NCBI GenBank assembly: GCA_965221345.1
Contig: CBDCSD010000002.1
Span: 2,976,001-3,040,000 of the forward strand
Source: Bin5 sp965221345
Lineage (GTDB): Bacteria; Chloroflexota; Anaerolineae; Caldilineales; Caldilineaceae
DNA length: 64,000 nt
Direction of reading: 5' to 3'
Position 1 is the stretch's first letter. Each line of letters starts with the position of its first letter. Positions 16,915-24,343 of the stretch are shown piece by piece. The notes beneath the pieces were generated by a model, which did no database searches, was not told the DNA's origin, and worked only from the letters and a program-made list of their open reading frames with translations. A program made the position numbers and the translations under genes.

Positions 16915-18132
16915 CTATTCGCCCTCTTCGGTTCCAGTCCCTTTCCCGCGCGCAAGCTGCGAAAAGGCGGCTTCGGCAAGTAGCGCCACGCCGGTCGGCA
17001 TTACGCTCTCCTCGAAGTCAAACGTGGGGCTGTGGTGCGGGCTGTAGAACCCCTCGTCCGGGTTGGCCGCGCCCACCAAAACGAAGCAGCCGGGCGCCCG
17101 GTTCAGAAACTCCGCCATGTCCTCGCCTACCATCATCGGCGGAATCTGCGTAACATTCTGCGCGCCGACAACGTCGTTGGCAATCCCTTCCATCAACCGC
17201 GCGCCGGCTTCAGAATTGGAGGTCGGCGGCACGCAGTTTTGCAGATCAAACTCAAATCTGGCCCCCATCGCCTGGCAAATCCCGGCGCAGATTTCTTCAA
17301 TACGCTGGAGGAGCAGGCTGCGCACCTCCGGCTCAAAGCTGCGAATTGTTCCTTCAAGAACAGCGCGTTCCGAGATCACATTTCCTGCATTTCCGCTGTG
17401 GAAAGAGCCAACCGTAACAACCGCGGTATCGGAAGGATTGGTGTTACGGGCTACGATGCTTTGCAGCGCCACCACCAATTGACATGCGACGAACGTTGCG
17501 TCTATGGTGTCATGGGGTGTGGCGCCGTGGCCGCCCTTACCATGAATTGTAAGCGTGAACATATCGGCCGCCGCCCAAAGTGGGCCGGGTTGGACGACTA
17601 CCTGATTGTAGGGAAGCCGGCTCCACAGATGCAGCCCGTAGGCCGCGGCCGGTTGCGGTTCGTCGAGTGCACCGTCCTCAATCATGGCAAGCGCGCCGCC
17701 CAAACCTTCCTCGGCCGGCTGAAAAACCAGCTTGACCCGTCCGGTCAGCTCGTTACGATGTCTCGTCAGCAACTGCGCGACACCCATGCCAATCGCGGTG
17801 TGGCCATCGTGTCCGCAGGCGTGCATCACTCCAGGGCTTTCAGAGGAGAAAGGCAGTCCGGTCTCCTCGTGAATCGGGAGAGCGTCCATATCAAAACGCA
17901 ACATGACGGTCTCGTTATTGTCCTGCGGTTCGTCCGGCTCCACCATCGCGATTACACCGGTCTTGCCCACACCGGTGCTCACCTCAAGCCCCAGTTCCTG
18001 TAGATGCGCCGCCACTATCCCAGCGGTACGCACTTCCTGGAATCCCAGCTCAGGGTGACGATGAAAATCTCGACGCCATTCCACGAGTTTGGCAAGCAGT
18101 TCGTCGGCTTCACTTCGGATCCACTCTTGCAC
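16915..18132 (-). CDS. M20 family metallopeptidase/amidohydrolase
   Basis: A 405-residue zinc hydrolase of the M20D type (hippurate, N-acetyl-amino acid or indole-acetyl-amino acid hydrolases). Metal and catalytic motifs are in order: RRDFHRHPELGFQE (N-terminal signature), RFDMDALPIHE, HACGHDGHTAIGMG, FQPAEEGLGGA, and a C-terminal SPHHSPTFDFEES-like segment (HHSPTFDFEE). A dimerisation lid domain (~180-290) contains HGKGGHGATPHDTIDA. The start is GTG 18132, because GGGAGAGAG lies 5 bases upstream and the sequence before it in frame is not conserved. The substrate is not determinable. Confidence 0.88.
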   Translation of the reverse strand: MQEWIRSEADELLAKLVEWRRDFHRHPELGFQEVRTAGIVAAHLQELGLEVSTGVGKTGVIAMVEPDEPQDNNETVMLRFDMDALPIHEETGLPFSSESPGVMHACGHDGHTAIGMGVAQLLTRHRNELTGRVKLVFQPAEEGLGGALAMIEDGALDEPQPAAAYGLHLWSRLPYNQVVVQPGPLWAAADMFTLTIHGKGGHGATPHDTIDATFVACQLVVALQSIVARNTNPSDTAVVTVGSFHSGNAGNVISERAVLEGTIRSFEPEVRSLLLQRIEEICAGICQAMGARFEFDLQNCVPPTSNSEAGARLMEGIANDVVGAQNVTQIPPMMVGEDMAEFLNRAPGCFVLVGAANPDEGFYSPHHSPTFDFEESVMPTGVALLAEAAFSQLARGKGTGTEEGE

Positions 18133-18382
18133 GATTCTCTCTCCCGTCTGGCATTGTGCGCTTCCTGCCCAGCCTGAATTCTCCGCAAGGCGGGCAAAAG
18201 CTCCGGCCTGAGCCCATTGTAACAGTTGCTCCACCGATCGCCATATGTTTACCCGCGGCTGACACCTGCATTCGTCATTCGTCGGACCGCGTGCCTCGCC
18301 ATTCAAGACAGTCAGGACGACAGAGGGTCAGTGTCAAAGGCGACTTCCAGAGACCGGCCTCCCTCCGCTGCACTGGCGGAAC

Positions 18383-18411
18383 TGGCAAGATGACCCCCGT
18401 TTCGGTATACT
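18383..18411 (+). promoter_or_regulatory. Probable promoter of the VOC protein gene
   Basis: TGGCAA (18383-18388), a 17-base spacer and TATACT (18406-18411). It lies ~140 bases upstream of the VOC-protein ATG and could also drive the molybdopterin genes behind it. Confidence 0.4.
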
Positions 18412-18551
18412 GCACGAGGATGTGTATGATCCGCAGGTTGTGTAATGGTATTGAACGAAGAGAGCGCCCGCATACCTGGGCTCGTCTCGCGACCGGGAAG
18501 ACAAGCCAGTCTTGGGCACGCAACCCAGTGCAATCAAAGAAGGAAAAATCG

Positions 18552-18941
18552 ATGTCAATGATTAGCGGAATCGCCGAAATCGTCCTGTGGACCCGAGATA
18601 AGCAGAAATCGGTCGCATTTTACAAAGACCTTCTGGGTCTGGAGGTCATCTCGCCGCCCGAACTGCCCAATGTATTCCTCAAGGCAGGCGAGGGCGCCGC
18701 CGGCATTCCCCAAATGATCGTAGTAGTGCCCATGCCGCCAGAACTCGCGCAACAGCCCCGCGGTAATCAACTTCACCACTTGGCCTTCGAGCTGCCGGCC
18801 GACAGTTTCGACGCGCAGGAGCAGGCGCTGCGCGCGGCCGGCTATCAACCAAGGGGCGGTACCCATCCGGTGCTCTCCAGTCGAACAATCTACATTGACG
18901 ACCCGGATGGAAACGAGGTCGAGTTGATCTGCCAAGAGTAG
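18552..18941 (+). CDS. VOC (glyoxalase/bleomycin resistance) family protein
   Basis: A 129-residue vicinal-oxygen-chelate protein with a single beta-alpha-beta-beta-beta module pair. The pattern IAEIVLWTRDKQKSVAFYKD (start of the fold), LLGLEV, HHLAFELP and YIDDPDGNEVELI at the C-terminus is characteristic; His and Glu of those segments are the usual metal ligands. The reaction is unknown. The start is ATG 18552, preceded by GAAGGAAAAA (a second ATG two codons on is possible). The moeA gene follows 36 bases later on the same strand. Confidence 0.86.
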   Translation: MSMISGIAEIVLWTRDKQKSVAFYKDLLGLEVISPPELPNVFLKAGEGAAGIPQMIVVVPMPPELAQQPRGNQLHHLAFELPADSFDAQEQALRAAGYQPRGGTHPVLSSRTIYIDDPDGNEVELICQE

Positions 18942-18977
18942 CCGGTTGCAATCCAGAGAGGAACGCGCAGACAGATC

Positions 18978-20222
18978 ATGACAAGATCAACCTATTCGAT
19001 GCTGTCAGTCGAAGATGCCTTGGAAGTTACCCTCGCCCAAGCCAGGCAACTGGCGCCGGTACACCGTCCGCTTTCGATGGTTCGGGGTGCTATCCTCGCT
19101 GCTGATATTGCCGCCCAGGAACCGCTTCCCCCGTTTCCCGCTTCCACGAAGGATGGCTACGCGGTCGTCGCCGCCGATGGCCCCGGCGACTATCCCCTGG
19201 TGGGTGAGGTGAGTGCCGGCGCCTTGGCCGACTTCGCCGTCGAACCCGGCACGGTAGCTTATATTACGACCGGCGCGCCACTGCCCGCGGGGGCTGACGC
19301 GGTCGTAATGATTGAAGAAACGGAACGGTTGGAAAGGGGCGCCAATGCCCCTCGGATTCGCATCAAGGAGCAGGTCCAGTGCGGCGCGGACGTGCGTCCG
19401 GTAGGGGTAGACGTGGAGGCCGGCCAAACCGTTCTGGCGGCTGGTGAGCGTATGGACGCCGCTGAAATCGGGCTGCTGGCAACCGCAGGAATCGTCAATG
19501 TGCCCGTCTTTCCCCGCCCCAAAGTGGCGGTTCTCTCCACCGGTGATGAACTGGTCGAGCCGGGAGAACCCCTCGGCCCTGGCCAGATCCGCGACAGCAA
19601 CCGGGCCATGCTTGTGGCGGCCATCGACGCAACCGGCGGGGAGGCAATTGATCTGGGCATTTCCGGCGACTCCCAGGAGGCGCTTGAAGCACGTGTTCAG
19701 GATGGCCTGGCGCAGGCCGATATCCTGCTTACCTCCGGTGGCGTTTCGATGGGAGAACTGGACCTTGTCAAGCCCCTGCTTGAACATGCAGGCACAGTGC
19801 GTTTCGGCCGTGTGCGCATGAAGCCGGGCAAACCTGTCACTTTTGCCACGGCTGATGTGGAAGGGGGGCGCCGGCTGGTGTTCGGGCTGCCCGGCAACCC
19901 GGTCAGCAGTCTGGTAACATTCTACCTGTTTGTCGTGCCGGCGTTGCGCAAAATGGCAGGCTGGCGAGAGCCCCGCCTGTCCCAGGTCCAGGCGCGGCTG
20001 GCACAGCCCCTGCCCCTGGACGCTTTCCGACCGGAGTATCACCGCGCCACGCTCCACTGGGATGCAGAACAGCATTCTTTCGTTGCCAGTAGCACCGGAA
20101 GCCAGGCAAGCAGCCGCCTTCTGAGCATGCGGACAGCGAACGCCCTGCTGGCCCTTCCTCAACGAGAGGGCGTATTGGCTGTCGGTGATTCTGTCGAAGC
20201 GCTGCTCATTGGCGAACTGTAA
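18978..20222 (+). CDS. moeA: Molybdopterin molybdotransferase MoeA
   Basis: A 414-residue enzyme that inserts molybdate into adenylylated molybdopterin, completing Mo cofactor. Seen in order: PPFPASTKDGYAV (domain II/active-site start), ITTGAPLPAGADAVVMIEET, the MoCF domain with VLSTGDELVEPGEPL and GQIRDSN, LLTSGGVSMGELD, FGLPGNPVSSLVTF, and a C-terminal beta-barrel domain IV. Length is normal. ATG 18978 is used; ATG 18999 is an alternative. It heads the run moeA-moaC-moaD-moaE; no moaA, moaB or mogA is present in the window. Confidence 0.95.
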   Translation: MTRSTYSMLSVEDALEVTLAQARQLAPVHRPLSMVRGAILAADIAAQEPLPPFPASTKDGYAVVAADGPGDYPLVGEVSAGALADFAVEPGTVAYITTGAPLPAGADAVVMIEETERLERGANAPRIRIKEQVQCGADVRPVGVDVEAGQTVLAAGERMDAAEIGLLATAGIVNVPVFPRPKVAVLSTGDELVEPGEPLGPGQIRDSNRAMLVAAIDATGGEAIDLGISGDSQEALEARVQDGLAQADILLTSGGVSMGELDLVKPLLEHAGTVRFGRVRMKPGKPVTFATADVEGGRRLVFGLPGNPVSSLVTFYLFVVPALRKMAGWREPRLSQVQARLAQPLPLDAFRPEYHRATLHWDAEQHSFVASSTGSQASSRLLSMRTANALLALPQREGVLAVGDSVEALLIGEL

Positions 20223-20241
20223 GGGACACTCGTTTAAAGCT

Positions 20242-20751
20242 ATGTCAGAACTGACCCATCTCGACAAGGATGGCCGCGCATCAATGGTGGATGTGGGCCA
20301 CAAGGACACCACCAGCCGCGAGGCTGTGGCCGAGGGCAGCGTTTACATGGCCCCAACGACCCTAGCTGCCATTCGCGATGGCGCAGTGCCCAAAGGAGAC
20401 GTACTTTCCTCTGCCCGTATTGCCGGAATTATGGCCGCCAAGCGCACGCCTGACCTGATTCCCCTCTGTCATCCCCTCCCTTTGACCAAGATCTCGGTCG
20501 AGTTTGAAATCGACGAGGAAGAGTCTCGGGTCATCATCGTCGCAACAGTCCGCTGCAAGGGCCTTACCGGTGTCGAGATGGAGGCCCTCACCGCTGTCAG
20601 CGTGGCCGCGCTGACGATCTACGACATGGCCAAGGCGTTGGAAAAAACGATGACGATCGGCGATATAAGATTGCTGCAGAAGAAGGGGGGCAAGTCTGGC
20701 GACTGGCAGCGGTCCGTCTCAGCCCACTTCAGGGAAAACGACAAGACGTGA
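20242..20751 (+). CDS. moaC: Cyclic pyranopterin monophosphate synthase MoaC
   Basis: A 169-residue enzyme (normal length ~160) converting the MoaA product 3',8-cyclo-GTP to cyclic pyranopterin monophosphate. The conserved blocks are MVDVGHKDTTSREAVAEG, LIPLCHPLPLTKISVEF and the C-terminal DMAKALEKTMTIGDIRLLQK with KGGKSG. The catalytic Lys and His in these blocks are intact. The start is ATG 20242, where MoaC homology begins (SELTHLDKDGRASMVDV); longer in-frame extensions overlap moeA. The stop TGA overlaps the moaD GTG by 4 bases. Confidence 0.95.
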   Translation: MSELTHLDKDGRASMVDVGHKDTTSREAVAEGSVYMAPTTLAAIRDGAVPKGDVLSSARIAGIMAAKRTPDLIPLCHPLPLTKISVEFEIDEEESRVIIVATVRCKGLTGVEMEALTAVSVAALTIYDMAKALEKTMTIGDIRLLQKKGGKSGDWQRSVSAHFRENDKT

Positions 20752-21029
20752 ATGTACGCCTGATTCTCTTCGCCGGCCTGCGTCAGGCGGCCGGTTTCAA
20801 GCGGGAAACGGTCGCCTTACCCGAAGCTGCCACGGTCGGCGATCTTCTCGAAAGCCACCTTCCGAATCTGCGCGATCGGACCTTTTACGTCGCCGTAAAC
20901 GAAGAGTTCGCCCAGCGAGATACAGTTCTGCAGGACGGCGATGAGGTAGCCCTCCTGCCGCCCGTTTCAGGAGGCGAGTCCTGCCCGCAGCTTCGCAGTC
21001 CCCGAAATCTACACACGCCGATACGGTGA
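20748..21029 (+). CDS. moaD: Molybdopterin synthase sulfur carrier MoaD, with C-terminal tail
   Basis: A ubiquitin-fold sulfur carrier (93 aa). The beta-grasp pattern (VRLILFAGLRQAAG, DGDEVALLPPVSGG) is clear, with the functional Gly-Gly at residues 75-76. MoaD normally ends at this Gly-Gly, which is adenylated and thiocarboxylated. Here 17 further residues follow before TGA 21027-21029. The next gene, moaE, begins 9 bases later in the same frame, so the tail may be the remnant of a MoaD-MoaE (MoaX-type) fusion linker. The carrier would need cleavage after Gly76 to work. The start is GTG 20748 overlapping the moaC stop. Confidence 0.88.
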   Translation: MNVRLILFAGLRQAAGFKRETVALPEAATVGDLLESHLPNLRDRTFYVAVNEEFAQRDTVLQDGDEVALLPPVSGGESCPQLRSPRNLHTPIR

Positions 21030-21038
21030 GTCAAGGTC

Positions 21039-21521
21039 ATGTCCGCCAAACTCTTCGAGATCACCCAAAAGCCACTTTCTCAGGATGACATTCTGCACCG
21101 GGTCAGCCGCTTCGACTGTGGCGGCGTCGTCACTTTTGCGGGTACCGTGCGCGGCTCGACAGCGACTGATGACGGTGCCCGCGAGACCGACTTTCTGGTC
21201 TACGAAGCCTACGTGCCGATGGCCGAAAAGATGATGGCCCGTATTGGCGCAGAGATCCAGGAACGCTGGCCCCTCGTCAAGGCTGTCAGCATTCTGCATC
21301 GTATCGGTCGCTGCGACATCGAAGAGCCGACGGTTCTGATCGCCGTCGCCACGCCCCATCGCGACGATGGCTGCTTCGAAGCCTGCCGCTACGCCATCGA
21401 ACGTCTCAAAGCGATCGTTCCCATTTGGAAACGGGAGAACTGGCGTGACGGCGAAGTGTGGGTCGAAGGCCCGCGCCAGCCCGAGCTGGACGTTGGTTCG
21501 CCGGACGGCCTACCAGACTGA
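21039..21521 (+). CDS. moaE: Molybdopterin synthase catalytic subunit MoaE
   Basis: A 160-residue large subunit of MPT synthase, which adds the two dithiolene sulfurs to cPMP. Visible motifs: GGVVTFAGTVRG, LVYEAYVPMAEKMM, HRIGRCDIEEPTVLIAVATPHR (in part: HRIGRCDIEEPTVLIAVA), and KAIVPIWKRENW with the catalytic Lys. Length is normal. The ribosome-binding site is weak (AAGG only 3 bases from the ATG), and the gene is in frame with moaD across one TGA, so some translation may depend on coupling or readthrough. Confidence 0.94.
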   Translation: MSAKLFEITQKPLSQDDILHRVSRFDCGGVVTFAGTVRGSTATDDGARETDFLVYEAYVPMAEKMMARIGAEIQERWPLVKAVSILHRIGRCDIEEPTVLIAVATPHRDDGCFEACRYAIERLKAIVPIWKRENWRDGEVWVEGPRQPELDVGSPDGLPD

Positions 21522-21713
21522 TGTCGGGGCGTCCCGCAAAATTCAGCGAGTTTACCGCAGCAGAATGACTGGCGCGGCCTGACCGTCAAGTCGTGAGAGT
21601 AAACTGTATGTCGTGGGACCAGAGTGTCGGACAAGAGCGTCAGAAAAGAGCCCCCGGCCGGCAAGCGCCTTATCTAACCCCCAATTCCGCGTCTACCCTC
21701 AGGCATCTGAGTT

Positions 21714-21742
21714 TTGTAACATCGCCTGAACTGTGCTAACAT
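21714..21742 (+). promoter_or_regulatory. Probable promoter of the RNase P RNA gene
   Basis: TTGTAA (21714-21719), a 17-base spacer, then TAACAT (21737-21742). The expected start of transcription is near 21749, ~35 bases before the inferred P1 helix of the RNase P RNA. Confidence 0.45.
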
Positions 21743-21783
21743 AAGCTGCTGTGAATGTGGCCAGGATTGTGTTAACAAGGCCG

Positions 21784-22286
<503 letters not shown>

Positions 22287-22365
22287 GGAAGAGGCCTTCG
22301 ACAATCTCAGTTGGCTTGCGAGGCTGCTCTGCTTGATTGGCGCCGAATAGCTTGCCGGCATGGAA

Positions 22366-22450
<85 letters not shown>

Positions 22451-22465
22451 TGGAAATCAGCCTCC

Positions 22466-22539
<74 letters not shown>

Positions 22540-22589
22540 AGTTGTCCTGCCGGATTCACAAACGCAGTGCTTGCCTTAACAGTTGATTT

Positions 22590-22663
<74 letters not shown>

Positions 22664-22750
22664 GAAAGGACCGTCCCTTAAGGGGGTAGAGCCGTTGTCG
22701 GCTGGCGTTCAGGATGCTGCGGCTCAGTCGCCTTACGCGTCGGTCTTTTT

Positions 22751-22823
22751 GCCGAGGTAGCTCAGTTGGTAGAGCAATGGACTGAAAATCCATGTGTCCC
22801 CAGTTCAAGTCTGGGCCTCGGCA
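22751..22823 (+). tRNA. tRNA-Phe(GAA)
   Basis: Acceptor GCCGAGG (22751-22757) with CCTCGGC (22816-22822), discriminator A; anticodon loop CTGAAAA gives GAA; D-arm GCTCAGTTGGTAGAGC. Full CCA is not encoded. Confidence 0.95.
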
Positions 22824-22937
22824 CCTGGAGAAAGCTCTGCGATTGGCGTTTTGCTTGTTTTGCGGTGTTGCGTCGTGTCCGGCCAGGGATTTCGATCTGC
22901 CGGGAACGAACTTTACAGGTCGCGATTAGGCTTGAGA

Positions 22938-23010
<73 letters not shown>

Positions 23011-23068
23011 TTTTTCGGGTGGGGTATCCTCATCCAGGAATCGGTACGACTGTTAGTCAATTTAATAT

Positions 23069-23141
23069 GGCGCCTATAGCTCAAAGGCAGAGCATCTGAT
23101 TGTGGATCAGAAGGTTGCCGGTTCGAGCCCGGCTAGGCGCC
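23069..23141 (+). tRNA. tRNA-His(GUG)
   Basis: Anticodon loop TTGTGGA gives GTG. An extra 5' G (23069) can pair with C 23141, the G-1:C73 identity pair of tRNA-His. The T-loop is GGTTCGAGCCC. It is the last of six tRNAs and marks the edge of an accessory island. Confidence 0.94.
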
Positions 23142-24166
23142 CCTGAACGATTTTTGAAACGTTCGCGCTCATTTTGGAAAGCTCGTCAGCCTCTAAGGGC
23201 AAGTTGCGCCCAGTGTTCCCCTCCATGCCGAGGCAGGACTCCTTCTCAGTTTTCCCCTTCTCCCATATGAAATACTTCGTTTTCCTTTGCGGTACCGATC
23301 CCATAACCGCGTTACATCCTTCATTCGAGTCGCTCCACGCGGCGGCCGGACTTTTGACATATGAGACGGCCCTCTGCTTGGCGGCAAAGGACCTGAAAGC
23401 GCGCGCCTCCCCTGCTATGAATCTACCCCCAAGGCATTGACCAAAAAGTGAGATTCCCCGATGTCACAGAATCGGCCGATTTCCAATGCGGCCTATTTAC
23501 CAAATGGCCATACCAGAGGGGGCAGCAAAGGTGCTCTGGTTCTGGCAACCAGCCGAATCTGAACCTTTGATTGATTCGATCAGTTGTACCAATCTGGATT
23601 CAATCTCTGTGGCCGGCCCGTCTTTTCTATCCTCTGGCCGTGATATTCCGAATCCTATTTTCCAGATTCTGCTCAACAAGAGAGGTTCCTCTACGTGTAT
23701 ATTCATACACGATACATCGAAGATGTATAAGTCCTGTGTTAGTGTCAGTTGGGCCATGAAGGGGCTCCCTTTCTGCTTGGTCCAGTATATCTTATCACAT
23801 TTCAGAACTGTTTTCAAGTAAAAAGTGTATTATAATTGCAGGATTCGTGGCTTCCGAAGCTGACGATAGCCGAACGTTGTCTTGACAACGAAAGACGATC
23901 GCCAGTGCGTTGATACATTGATATCGGGGTCGAGGGGAAGAAGAGGGGGGAGTTTCCAACGAAAAGAGCCACCGCAGGGATGACGTCAGCTCTTCTCCTT
24001 GCTAGTTTCTGCTGACGCAGTCTGGGACGCAACTCGCCTAGTAAGCTGGTCCACCTGCAATCAAATCCTGATTACACTACCGCTTTTCGGTCTTACTCCG
24101 CACAAACTTTTCCACTTACATCTTCTAGTCAACTTGAATTGGGATTCACGCACCCGCATAACTAGA
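23142..24166. other. Gene-free AT-richer stretch after the tRNA cluster
   Basis: About 1 kb with a lower GC content than its left neighbours. Opposed short reading frames (for example around 23490-23820) exist on both strands, but none has a recognised domain, a strong ribosome-binding site or clear codon bias. It may be decayed mobile DNA at the island edge. No repeat of the tRNA-His 3' end (an attachment site) was seen here or at the right edge. Confidence 0.45.
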
Positions 24167-24343
24167 TTGATTTTTGCCACAATAATACATATAATTTGAA
24201 AAAGCGGTATGCCTTGTTGCTTAATCGACTTCATCGCCCAGATATCATCCTCTCGGGTCGCTCGCCGACTTGGAAAGCAATGTCTCGGGCGGATTGAATC
24301 TGATGGTCAGCAATGAACCGATCGTACAAGGAGGTCGGGACAA
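24167..24343 (+). promoter_or_regulatory. Promoter and ~140-nt leader of the first FN3 protein gene
   Basis: TTGATT (24167-24172), a 17-base spacer and TATAAT (24190-24195) form a good sigma-70 promoter. The leader up to ATG 24344 is clearly homologous to the leader of the second FN3 gene (28719-28870): shared blocks include TGGAAAGCAATGTC, GGATTGAATC, ATGAACCG, TCGTACAA and GACAAATGTTGCG. The SD AAGGAGGT lies 11 bases before the start codon. Such length and conservation suggest a regulatory role or recent duplication. Confidence 0.65.

Noticed and set aside
19005..20312. Minus-strand open frame of 435 codons over moeA
   Set aside because: It is a shadow of the GC-rich moeA frame, rich in His/Gln/Arg with no domain, and moeA motifs are complete on the other strand.
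23069..23141. tRNA-His as a phage or island attachment site
   Set aside because: No direct repeat of the tRNA 3' end and no integrase gene were found within the window, so the island border is only positional.
23107..23304. Minus-strand frame ending in LAGLEPATF
   Set aside because: The C-terminus is the complement of tRNA-His; the rest has no ribosome-binding site or family pattern.
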